NCBI GenBank assembly: GCA_030248295.1
Contig: JASANH010000651.1
Span: forward strand, 62,001-126,000
Source: Mesodorylaimus sp. YZB2_4
Lineage: Eukaryota > Nematoda > Enoplea > Dorylaimida > Dorylaimidae
Reading direction: 5' to 3'
DNA length: 64,000 nt
Numbering within the stretch: the first letter of the stretch is position 1; each line of letters starts with the position of its first letter. The notes under the pieces are model-generated. The model made no database searches and was not told the DNA's origin. It worked only from the letters and a program-made list of their open reading frames with translations. Below are positions 23,124 to 33,526 of the stretch, piece by piece. The position numbers were made by a program, and so were the translations under genes.

Positions 23124-23598
23124 AAAGCAATCAGTGTGGCCGCGAAATGGACAGCGCCCGAGGCATTGGCTTCAGGCACTTTCTCATGCAAGCGATCTTT
23201 TTACTTCGAGGCCATGGCGCCACGTTTGCCTCTTACAGCCGGGTCAGACGTGTGGTCGTTGGGCATAGTTCTCTACGAAGTGTTCACACACAGCCAGGAG
23301 CCGTACGAAGGTCAGCCATCTTGCCTTAGCTAGTGCCCCCATTTTAAACTCATGTGTCTTTTCAGGCATTACCACCCAGCAGACGAAAACATTTGTGCTC
23401 GAGGATAGACGGCGATTGGCAAGGCCGCCTGAAATGTCCGACAGGATCTACCTTCTACTGGCCAACTGATGAGATCACTCGCCCATCGCTCGTCCCAACT
23501 TCAAAACCATACTCTACTACCTGACTACCTACTACGAAAGGGAAGGCAGCTACGATACTTATATCGATCGGTCGCCACACCAGGAGCAAGTACTGTAG
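23124..23598 (+). pseudogene. Protein tyrosine kinase C-lobe relic
   Basis: Two exons remain: about 23124-23310 and 23366-23598, joined by a 55-nt phase-1 GT-AG intron. The first encodes the activation-segment end AAKWTAPEALASGTFS and subdomain IX SDVWSLGIVLYEVFTHSQEP, with an unusual insert of about 17 residues between them. The second encodes QTKTFVLEDRRRLARPPEMS, then subdomain XI, and ends in a short Tyr-rich tail (EREGSYDTYIDR). Where subdomain XI should read Cys-Trp the DNA has two consecutive TGA codons (23467-23472), while the frame on both sides stays intact (LLLAN before, ARPNFKTILYYL after). The N-lobe and catalytic loop are not found upstream. WTAPEAL marks a tyrosine, not serine/threonine, kinase. 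Most likely a truncated, decayed copy. Confidence 0.78.
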
Positions 23599-24260
23599 CG
23601 TAGGTTTATTGGAGTTGTGTCCTTCGATCTATGGCTGTGTAGTGTTCTGTGCAGGAAAGTCTGACGATGAGTTGTGGGAAGCGATGCTAGGGCCAGTACC
23701 TCGCAACCCTTCTTGATGCAGATCTCCAACAGGTCAACAGTTATCGAATATTTCCCCCTAAAAGCTGAACTCACTCTCAAAATTTTGACATTTAGCTTGG
23801 CTTTACAGCATAACTTATTGTTAGTCGAATGCATATTCGCTGTGTAATCCTGCTTCACAGAATTAGGCGCTAAGAAATACAATAACTTCATATACTGACG
23901 ACAGACCACAAAGTTGCACACCCGCCGGAAAATACAAGAGTGAGAGTGGCTGGAATGAGCTTTGTCACGGACCCAATCACGCTGCCAAATCACTCAGGTT
24001 GGGCGGAACAAGTACCACGTAAATTCTGTCAGAGCTCTAGCTGTTTGAATGTAACAGGTAGCTAGGGTTCATATTCCAGCTGGTTGTATCAACTGCACAA
24101 GGTAAGGAAAAGCAGGATGAGAGGATTACCTTATCCCACTAGGACGAGTCCAAATTGCTCCAATCTTCCAAAAGCGTACCGCTTGCGTACCGCAAGATAG
24201 GATCCTCTTTCTCAATTAGAGTGACCAAGCCCGGCGCGCTAGGAGAGAATGTGACCGACT
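23599..24260. other. Intergenic, nothing recognised
   Basis: No gene, repeat or structured element stands out between the kinase relic and the minisatellite. Confidence 0.35.
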
Positions 24261-24477
24261 GAAGCCCCATTTTGTAATTCTGTGTTTTACAGAAGCCCCA
24301 TTTTGTAATTCTGTGTTTTACAGAGGCCCCATTTTGTAATTCTGTGTTTTACAGAAGCCCCATTTTGTAATTCTGTGTTTTACAGAAGCCCCAGTTTGTA
24401 ATTCTGTGTTTTACAGAAGCCCCATTTTGTAATTCTGTGTTTTACAGAAGCCCCATTTTGTAATTCTGTGTTTTACA
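24261..24477. repeat. 31-bp minisatellite, seven copies
   Basis: Seven head-to-tail copies of a 31-bp unit (GAAGCCCCATTTTGTAATTC plus TGTGTTTTACA) differ by only one or two substitutions (GAGGCCCC in the third, CCAGTTT in the fifth). The array ends exactly where the BEL/Pao remnant begins. Confidence 0.95.
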
Positions 24478-25990
24478 GTACTGTATACATACTTCCTGAG
24501 TGCGCCTGTGGTGCTTGAGTATATGGAGACGGCCGGCGATCAGCCATCCCAGGCGCAAGCTGATAAGGTACAGTCCCTCGGTGAGCGTGATTTTCTCCAT
24601 GGTCAGAAGGCCCCGTATAGTCAGACCCAATTAGTAACTGTACTGGAACCGATTCAGAATCCTTTTGAACCTCGTCAGCCAACGGCAGGTCCTTGAAAAT
24701 TGTTTTGTATTTTGTCGTATCAATTGCATCCCGCTGGACATTGCCTGTGATCACTGGGACGATGTTGGCGTGCAACGTGAAGATGCTGTTGTCTCGCAGG
24801 CGGTTGTTCACTTGGGCCACCTTTGTTGTGATTGATTTTGGTGGGCCAGATCCAAATGGGAAGACTGATAGCTTTTCGGCTGCTGGTCGAACCTTGAGCC
24901 CTAAAATAGTGGCTAATTGCTCGGTGATGTAACTGCGTTGACTGCCGTTGTCGAACAAGCCTCTCGTCATGATTGCCTTGTTCCCATTAAGTGTGAGCAG
25001 TGAAGCTGTTACCGTTTGCAGAAGGGAGACTTCATTTGTGGCCGAAAGCGTGTGTTCAGCAGTTGGCATGTTGTCCTGGGGTTTGTCGGTCGTTTCGGCT
25101 GACGTCATTGTGGTTGTGCGTGTACGATCTCCATACTTCTCAGGACATACGCTCGAATGATGTTGATCCACTTTTTTGCAGGTGTAGCTTGGTCTAGTAC
25201 GTCGACAGTGCTGGATCGAATGGCCAGATGCCAGGCAGTTGAAGCAAAGTCGTTTTGCCTTCAATTTCTCCTAGCGTGCGGATAGGGTCGTAGTTGTGCG
25301 GAACTCGTCTGCGAAATGTCCTTTGCGGTCACAGTATGGGCGTTCGGTGGGTCGGTTGAACCGTTGGGCTTTGATTGCCAGACGGACTGTGATTGGGCCG
25401 ATGACCACTGGGCAGTTGATGAGGGGACTGATTCCCTTAAAGGCGTGATTGCTGCTGCTGGTGTTTCCCCACAGCCGTCTGCGATAAAAGAGCACCTGTT
25501 GTATGCCAGACAGACTTACCGGCTTTGGGCGCTGTTGAAGACTTCGACTTCGCCTCCTGCTGGTTGACCTTGTCACCACTCCTTCGGTACGCGGTGTCAC
25601 ATATTTGAATGTGCCGGCACAAATGCTCACGTAGGGTAGCCGTTGTCCTTGCGTCAGGAGAGCCGGCCCTCTCTTTCTCGAGCTGAATGATGATGGATGT
25701 AGGAATCATGGATTTGATCAATGTGATGTATTCTCCCCGAGTGCAGACAGTGAATTCAAATGTTGCTTAATTTGGTCGAACACTGCGCGCAACGCCTTTT
25801 GATTCTGGGCTGGTTGTAACTCGGTTTGGGCATTGTAATGGGACTCAGCGATGACTCCCTTATTGCCAAATCGAGTCTTCAGCAGAGATTGATGGCTGCT
25901 TCATAATTGGCGGCTGTCGTTGCGAGCTAGTCGATTGCTGGCTAGCGCCGAGTGACAGAGTTATAAGCTATGCGAGGTCCAAGTTGAAAA
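24473..25990 (-). mobile_element. Truncated BEL/Pao retrotransposon (gag and protease part)
   Basis: On the - strand, 25990-25271 carries broken gag-like frames with a conserved gag tract around 25437-25721. 25264-24473 is open and encodes a zinc knuckle (CFNCLASGHSIQHC), a second Cys/His cluster (CKKVDQHHSSVCPE) and a retropepsin-like segment with GLFDNGSQRSYI followed by LLIGSDYTG. That is the DUF1758-type protease layout of BEL/Pao elements. Reverse transcriptase, RNase H and integrase are missing; the frame stops at the minisatellite. No LTRs were seen. The element is dead. Confidence 0.82.
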
Positions 25991-26169
25991 GCAGACGGTA
26001 TGATTGAAATAAAATAAAAGCACCTACACTATAAGAAAAAGGGTTTCTTCAATTTCAATCATTTTCTTACAAACATTTTAAAGTTACATCTTCTTGATCT
26101 TAGAAAGCTTTGCCAACCAGTGAGTTGAACTTGACATGGTTATTCGATAATTCCCGAGTTCCTGGTGTG

Positions 26170-26510
26170 GAAGAAGGCTCTACTGAAAATATTTGGCCCT
26201 AATGGCCAGCTGGTCAGCTGCGGTCAGCTCCTAAAATCTTGCGGGTTTTTTAAATTCGTGTGTAGCGAGGCGACAGAAAGTTGAGAGACACTCGCAGGGC
26301 TCTTCTGAACCAGCTGTTCAGGTTATGGGCTTTGGTTCCGTCTTTCAGGCTTCTGGTTCTGAATTTTTTTGCACGAAAGACCCGACGACGCGAGAATATT
26401 TCCAAAAATGTGCAGGACTCCGGCCGCTGACCTCTGCTGAGTAGTTGCCCAAACGAGCTAAATATTTTGCGCAGAGCTTTCTTCCGGACCGAAAGAAATT
26501 ACAATCATGA
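26170..26510. repeat. Diverged fold-back element (relative of 55851-56290)
   Basis: The left part (GGCCAGCTGGTCAGCTGCGG, about 26201-26220) and the right part (CGCTGACCTCTGCTGAGTAG then AATATTTTGCGCAGAGCTTT) face each other. They match the arms of the element at 55851-56290 (GGCCAATTGGTCAGTTGTGG; AATATTTTGCACAGAGCTTT). It is non-coding. Confidence 0.6.
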
Positions 26511-26929
26511 GCTATGGCATTAGAACTAGAACGGTTACAGGGTTCAGGTACCTGGTCTGTGTGCAGATTTGCTAGTGGGTGGACTGTCGAGACATGGTCG
26601 TGCATCGCTGTGCTCTTAAATGGCCCTCTGGTGCTGACTTTGGTCTTTACTGCGCCTTGTGAGCTGTTTAAAGTCTTAAATTCGGAAGAGCAGTTATTTG
26701 ACTGAAGAAAAGTGGGAATCGTTCTCGTCAAGCGTTCACATCTTGATGCGAAATGCTTTATAAGGAAAAACTGAATCATTCAGTTTAATTCAGTTAACTG
26801 AATCTTTTGAGATCCAGTTAACTGTAACTGAAAAGCATCGTCACGTTGTAAAAACTCTACGTCTAGTTTCCAATGAGAAGGTCCTCTTTTAATCTACGCA
26901 AAGCTAAATATAAAAGAAATTTGAAAGAT

Positions 26930-29340
26930 CAGACAGACAGTCCGTTTCAGAAATGCTGCGACGACCCAGCCGCGTCCGCCCAAAATCCAACCCCCCTGGA
27001 AGTGTGAGCAAGATGAGAAAATTCTTTTGTCTTCGGATTATGATATCGGAAGATATCATGCAATTAAAATTTAGATGAAAATTTAGAAAACTCTTACAGC
27101 CCGCCCTCTGGATAGACCGTGAGGTCACTTCGGTCGAGCTCCTTAGACTCGACAAAGTTGAAATCTCCCATGCAAAAAGCAGCATCGTGGTACCGGAACT
27201 TTTGTAAAGCCTTGTCGAGTAAGCGATCGAAGAAAGCTTTCCTAAGGGACTATTGAGCAGGCGCATATACTCCAAAAAGAAGAAAACTCCTAGACTCATA
27301 TCGAACCTTCAATGCTATTGCTCTACCTTCAATACTGGTTATGCGAGTTATTTCCGAGAACAAACAAGCCCTACTGACCAACATACATATCCCTGAACAA
27401 TACTCTTGTGAAAAACTATGGAAAATCATAAATCTGCTTTCAAAAACACTGTCAAAGTAGGCCGCTTCAGAGTGGTTTCGAAAATGCGTCTCCTGTATGT
27501 ATACAAACTACATCATACAATTTCAAAAATTCAAAAACTGAGAGGATTTTCGGCACCTTATTTCTCAGCCCAGTAGTATTGTAAGTTGCAAAAAGGATTT
27601 TTGGACCTATGATGAGATCAAGAAATATTGACCAACAAGACCTAGCACCGCCCGAAGCCTAATCTTAAAGTTTCAAAAAGTCAAGCTCTCATCCAAGACA
27701 TTGTTATAGCTCTGCTTAGGTTTTGGACGCGTGTCCGATTGCTCCTCTCCACTCGATTCCCCGTCGCTGCTACGCTGTCGTTTCCTCATTTCGGCTTGCT
27801 TTCTTTTCCCCATCATTTTGTTCACCTTTTCCTTTTTATACTGTGCCAATTTCATATCGTGTCTCGTAGTTCTGTCAGCAGCTTGCCAAATTCGTTTTTC
27901 CCTTTCCATTTAAATTGATCAAAAATTTCCAGATCGACAGCTCAGGCCAACACCCCATCGACTATCGTTCGGATTGCCCTCCACTAGTAGGTTAGGTGAT
28001 GTTTCAAACAGAAATTTTCTTAATTCCGGATTCCATTCGAATTTTTTAAGTTTGCCAAATACAGTTTCTTCTTTGCGAAATCGATCCTTTTGCCCATATC
28101 CTTTTCGTTCCACTTGATCTTTTTGCCAGTCGCTTTCGTCTCAGCCGCAGATTCCGCGTCCATGATCATCTTTTCGCCTTCCTTGTCACCCACTGCTTTC
28201 GCCCTTTCCTTATACACATATTGCTCAGTTGAAGTGAAGCTTTGGCCATCTATCGTAAAGGCGCACGGATGGTGATTCGAAAGAAGCGATTCTTTCGAAA
28301 AAAAGGAAGAATTTTTTGAACACTTGCAGTGCTGCGGCAGCTGTTTCTCGGTTCGGTCGAGTGATGACTGGTGCGTCGGCGATCAAGGTTGTCAGTGGGG
28401 GGGGGGGGGGGGGAGTACTCTTGATTGCTGATCTCACTAGGCATGTTCGATATGCTCGTTGTCGGAGTCAGTCCTATCGATCCTGATTCAGCAGCTTGTC
28501 GAAATCCACCATCGCTGCAAACGAGCCTGGTTCTGGTCGGTAGTCGGCAAGATAGCAGTTCCTTGCCATGTGGCCTTTGCTCTTACGTCGCCAGCACCAA
28601 ATGGGCATTCCGTGATACCATACTTGGACCGAGAATGCTTTTCTTTGATCACGAGGCTTGAAGTCGATGTATCCAGGTATTTCCTTCTCAGGGGGCAACG
28701 CCACAATGACTGATCTTGCACCAGATCTAATTTCCGTTTTACGATAGGTGATCCATCTCATTTCTGACCTGCTTGGGAATCCGTGATCTTTGAGCCACTT
28801 TTCTACTTCCGTGTGTCCAATATCTATCGGTATTCCAAACAAATGAATGATTTTCTCTCCTCGGGAATGAACACTTTTGGCATTTCTATATCGACACGAA
28901 TATTGAAAAGTGACAATTTTTCCTTGACGACCAGGTCACGTGATTCTTTTGTTGGATAAGCCAGCTTAATTGCACGAGCGAAGCGCCAAGCAAATAATGG
29001 ATGTCTTTCTTTTGGATTTTCTTCCGAGATGGCTTTCATAATCACCTCTACACTCTTGTCGAGCAGATCATTCGACCGCAATGAGATGTAGGCAAACTCG
29101 AACCCGCTCTTGACAGACGTGGTGTTTTCCAAAATGAACTCATTTTCGATTTCCATCGTATTGGAAGCTTGATTCTCAATTATTCTCCTTTCCGTGAAAT
29201 ACCTTGAACCACGATACTTCCTCCTCCAGAGGATTCCGTAAAGTGAAATCAGGTAATCAATTCGATATAATCTTATTAATATCAAGATCTCTATCCGTTG
29301 TCCTTTCGCTCTATTACGTAAAAAAACTAGTTTCTGCACA
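26930..29340 (-). mobile_element. Decayed LINE (ORF1 and endonuclease part)
   Basis: On the - strand from 29340 downward, broken frames encode an ORF1-like protein: 29339-28824, then 28842-28474 with a CCHC knuckle whose second Cys is Arg (CWRRKSKGHMARNC), and a charged segment 27909-27673 with KRKQAEMRKRQRSSDG. Further down, the frames hold an endonuclease/exonuclease/phosphatase domain in pieces: FGVYAPAQ near 27250 and CMGDFNFVESKELDRSDL near 27130-27180, interrupted by stops. The reverse transcriptase is not seen. The remnant lies immediately upstream of the second segmental-duplication copy, so it may sit at the breakpoint. Confidence 0.7.
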
Positions 29341-29393
29341 CGCAGGAGAGAGAGTTGAGACCCGACTTGCCTCGACGGCGTCTAATCACATTG

Positions 29394-30000
29394 ATGTGCT
29401 CCCTACCAAAATCAGAACTGGTTTCCATTTCAGCTGGTTCCTCACCAGTACTTCCTGCCTGAATGACATCGATGTGAACAATTTAGAATTCATTCGCCCA
29501 GATGGTATAAGATATGCCCTTGAGATTCAGGAATATCGTCTTGTGCAGTAGTGTCAGTCGCCAACGACTCCCGCACTGGACTGTCGCTGGTCCAGCTTAA
29601 TGATACCTTTTTTATTAGTGATTGGACAACGAAAATCCAAAAGATCAATCTTCCGTGGAGCAAGGAAGCGTGCGAAAAGTTGTCAGGACCAGGGTGTCAT
29701 GTCCTCCTGGGTACTCGACAAAATAACGAAACTGGGCCGAGCTTTGTTATTGGCGTCACTGGTTCAAAGAAATCGACGTCCGATGTCTCTACTTTGCTTC
29801 CTATTCAGAAAAATGCGTCGCTGCCAATTCTTCGAGGAAGCGGTGCCGTTAGCTGGTATGGAAAAGCCCATTTTCTGGTCGGTATCTACGGAGCAGGAGA
29901 ATCTGGTAGTGCCACTTTGAGAGATGACAGCGATCGTGGTGACGCCACTAGTATTTGCCCTTTTCTGGATTCGATTCGCCAACAAGTTGGGGAAAAATGA
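29394..30000 (+). pseudogene. Last exon of a gene A duplicate (fragment D)
   Basis: From about 29394 the DNA matches gene A from the middle of its second intron (TGTGCTCCCT, AAATCAGAACTGG) through exon 3 and beyond, nearly identical from 29551 on. Exons 1 and 2 are absent; LINE-derived DNA lies directly upstream. Small losses around 29515-29550 (3 nt and 2 nt relative to gene A) shift the frame into a TAG at 29549-29551. The remaining trypsin-like tail, from SVANDSRTG to the stop, stays open and identical to gene A apart from one residue (ISDW for IGDW). That near-identity shows the copy is recent or was homogenised. Confidence 0.85.
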
Positions 30001-30945
30001 CGATTGAGACTATGATGCAAAGATTTAGCTAATGAAGAATGACTAAGCATTTACATACGTACATAGATTGCAAAACTTTTCTTGAAACTTGATGGATTTC
30101 CTGAATTCCGATAATCATTGATGATGTAATGAGAAGGTGCAATTTTAAGGCCAAGTGTTGGTGTGACAATTAATGAAAGAAGTCGGGACAGTGGTCATCG
30201 ATTTAATGAACATACTGCTTCAAAATGACGTTTCACTGTCTTTGGAAGTATATGTTGTATATATATATGCAGCAAGGACACGACATCACCCATACAACCT
30301 GAGAAACTGCGATCCTAGCTGCAGCAGTGTCGTGTTGTGTACCTATGTGGAAGCAGCAGGGGACACCATGTCGCCCAGACGGAGTGGAATGTACACGTGC
30401 CATGCACCTTTGTCTAAAATGCATTTATTTTCGTTCACCAGTCTTTCTTCAATGCCACTTAGAGTATCGCCATTTTGTCGATCTCGTCTGCTGGGCCTCT
30501 CATCCGCACAAACGTTATATTGGCTGCTTTTTGGTAACCTTATCCTGTCTACGAATACTGGCATCCAAACCAATGGTTCGCTGATCTATCTCACCGATAA
30601 TAAATCCACAATAATGGCATCATCGCCATAAACTGTGCTTGCACTTGATAAGCCCAGACCAAGATCAAGGTTGCCAGCGCTTCCTAAACGCGCGCCATGA
30701 ATTTTTAAACTTTCACGAAAAGAGAAATCGTTGGTGGGTCCAGGAACCGCTAAATCATCTGGGTGAGAGGGTTTGGGGAGCTGAGGTCATAAAAAAACAG
30801 GATTTTGCTATGCGTTCACTGAACAGCTGCTCTCTTGCGTCTTCTTTCATCTTTCGTCGCTCACACTGATGAGTCCTGGAAGCGGAAATAGTGCTACAAA
30901 GCATCGCATCAGCAGCTGTGGTTGATCTCGCTGGGTATTAGCTCT

Positions 30946-33526
30946 ATGTGTAAAATGCTTTTAAAAATTTTATTTATGATAATTCTGACACTAGCGGAAG
31001 CAGACACGGATACTTTATATTGTCGGTTCCGTGTCTCCAATGTGTCCAGCGATGTGGCCGACAAAGTTCGAGCATCCCAGTTCCAGTTGCAGTTCGAACT
31101 TTCCTCAGAGTCAAAGGTCGCAGGAGTGCGACAAGGAGTTGATGTGGGCGATGATTCGAGTATAGCTGAAGTGCTGGTCAAATTTGAGAAACCAAGAAAT
31201 ACGCAATTTGTGGCCGTGACTTATCCGGTAAGAATTTCGATGAGTCCAGTCGTTTTTGACCAGGCAGCACAAAACAGGAAGGTCTGCCGAATACTCTGAC
31301 TGTCCAGCTTCATCTCTGAAATCGATAGTAACCCTCGTCTTCCCCGAGCAGATTGGCAGCTCATGAGCTCCTGCCCCACGCTTGCAAGGACACCTGGATA
31401 AAAATATCTGGCAATCCTATTGTCATTTAGTCATTCGACAGGAAGCGAAATATCGTAGCGCAGACACGTACTGGGCACTTTTAGGAGCATGCATGCCACA
31501 TCACCAAGCGCAGGCACTCGTACGCGCACTAAAGAGTCAGGGTGAAGGGACATTATATGCAAAATGATATCTGCGACGTGGCCCCCAGAGCGGCAGGAGC
31601 CGACTTCGGAGGGCTTCTTCAGTGTCTCATAGTGCCATATATGACCAGCCAACTTGGACCTGCAGGCCCCCATTTTTAGGACCTCGGCAAAATCAGAGCT
31701 GATACAGTCACCATCCGATGCAGCAGAGCCAATGTCAGCGACAATGACTGGTTCACGGAGTCTTTCAAACTTAAGCTTGGTACCGCCTCGCCTACTGAAG
31801 CAAATCGGGTTCAACGTTCCGTCACTTTGGAGCGTCAAACGCGCGTGGACTGCCACATGAACGGAGGTTACATCCATCCGTACAGCTTGGAAAATCTTGA
31901 CCGATATGTGGCTGATGGTGAACGATTTCAAACTGGTTGTTCCATGATCGCAGATTGTGACAATGGTGAAATTAGTGGAGTGTCGATGTGCCCACCACAT
32001 CGCGCCCCGCCTACGATGCTAGAAGTGCGAAATGTGGGACAATGCTGCTATCGTTTCGTAGAGAAGGCCACCGTGGAAGGCAAGGGATGTCCGAAGAACG
32101 AGGACGGAATCGCATTCAAATTCCCTGATGCTAACCAAGGCTCCAGTGCTTACAAACCGGTCATCGTTCCGTGGCAGGTGCGGTTGAGGCACAGAAAGAA
32201 CGGCGGGCAATGTGACGGCGTCATTATAAATAAGCTGTAAGAGGATTTGCTGGCATTCAAGCTTTGTGATAGACAAGGTTAGGCGGGCAGCTGCAGACAG
32301 GGCCCAGGGGTCAACCGCAGTAAACGCGTAGAGACGTATGATGGTAATGTGAGGGCTCACATTCAGGTAGCCGAACCTTATCACTTGGCATACCCTACCC
32401 GCTTTCTGTAATACGGCCTCACTCACACGGCGTCAGCCTACCAAGAGAGGTCCACGCAGATGGGTCTGGTTCTGCTCCCTGAGTTGGAAGACTGATCTTG
32501 CCATACTGTCTAGTTCACGACTGGATGATATGGGACTGAGTACCACACACGCCCCAGCTTCGTCTATCTTGACCTCGTTAGAGAGGCTTGAAAAGAGCAA
32601 GTATTCATCAGCTAAAAAGTTTAGGCTGTAAACTTTGATACCCACAACTCACATGAGGCCTTTTCCGTGGGGACTTCTCCTTCACTACGCGCACTTCATC
32701 CCCCTTTGCAGCTGAGGAAATACCTATCGTTACCTAATTTTTGTACTCCTAGGAAAAAAGTGGCCCTTCCGATCTATTACCCTGTCCTATCTATCATAAT
32801 TGTATGCAGTCCAGCTTCTTGCAATTTTTTCACCAAGCCGGATCGGAAACCACATTCTTGCATGGGGGCGCTAAATATTTATACAATGATCTGACAGGCC
32901 AGCTGAAAATGGTGGGCAATTGACGATACCTTTGTGCTCGTTTCAGCTGGTTCTTGACAACAAAATCGTGTCTTGCTGACAAAAGTGACATTGAATTTCT
33001 ACGTCCTGAGAGCATCCGAAATCGTCCTCCAACGCGACCTAAGAACGTTACCATCGTCGAAGTGAAGAACGTAGTGGACAACGACACAGACCTCGATCTA
33101 GTGTTGGCAAAACTAAGCGACCCATTCGTGCCTGGCGATTGGACTAGGAGCATTCAGAAAGCTGCCTTACCATGGAACCAGGCCGTGTGCGAGAAATTCT
33201 CAGTAGTCAATTGCCACATACTGCTTGGAACGGAAGAGCGAAATGAAGCCGCCGATTCGAACGTCGTCATTGCGATCACTGGTGCTGCAAACCGTGCAGC
33301 CACCAATCCATTCTACATGCAACCAATCCAGAAACGGAATTCTTGGCCAGTGCTGTTGGGTAGTGGTGCCGTTAGCTGGTATGGGAAAGCCAACTTTCTA
33401 GCAGGCGTATACGTGGGAAAAGGAGGTGGAGTGACAGGCGAATGGAACGATGATACAAGTCAGGGAAACTTGATAAGCGTATGTCCGTTTTTGGATGCAA
33501 TTAGGGAGAAAACTCGTAGCCAATAA
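30946..33526 (+). CDS. Secreted catalytically dead trypsin-like protein (gene C)
   Basis: Exons 30946-31227, 31680-32236 and 32947-33526 give 472 residues. The introns (452 and 710 nt) are far longer than those of gene A but at the same positions and phases. A signal peptide (MCKMLLKILFMIILTLAEA) is followed by YCRFRVSNVSSDV and a Cys-rich region (VADGERFQTGCSMIADC, VGQCCYRF, GKGCPKNEDG). The trypsin-like part begins IVPWQVRLRHR, then CDGVIINK and WFLTTKSCL, where the catalytic His is Ser. The Asp position is kept (DLVLAKL). The Ser region is LGSGAVSWYGKANFLAGVY. With His lost, peptidase activity is not expected. It is the intact counterpart of pseudogene B. Binding or regulatory functions are known for other clip and trypsin-fold pseudoproteases; here that is inference. 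Confidence 0.83.

Noticed and set aside
24261..24477. CRISPR-like array
   Set aside because: The 31-bp units are directly adjacent with no spacers, in animal DNA; this is a minisatellite.
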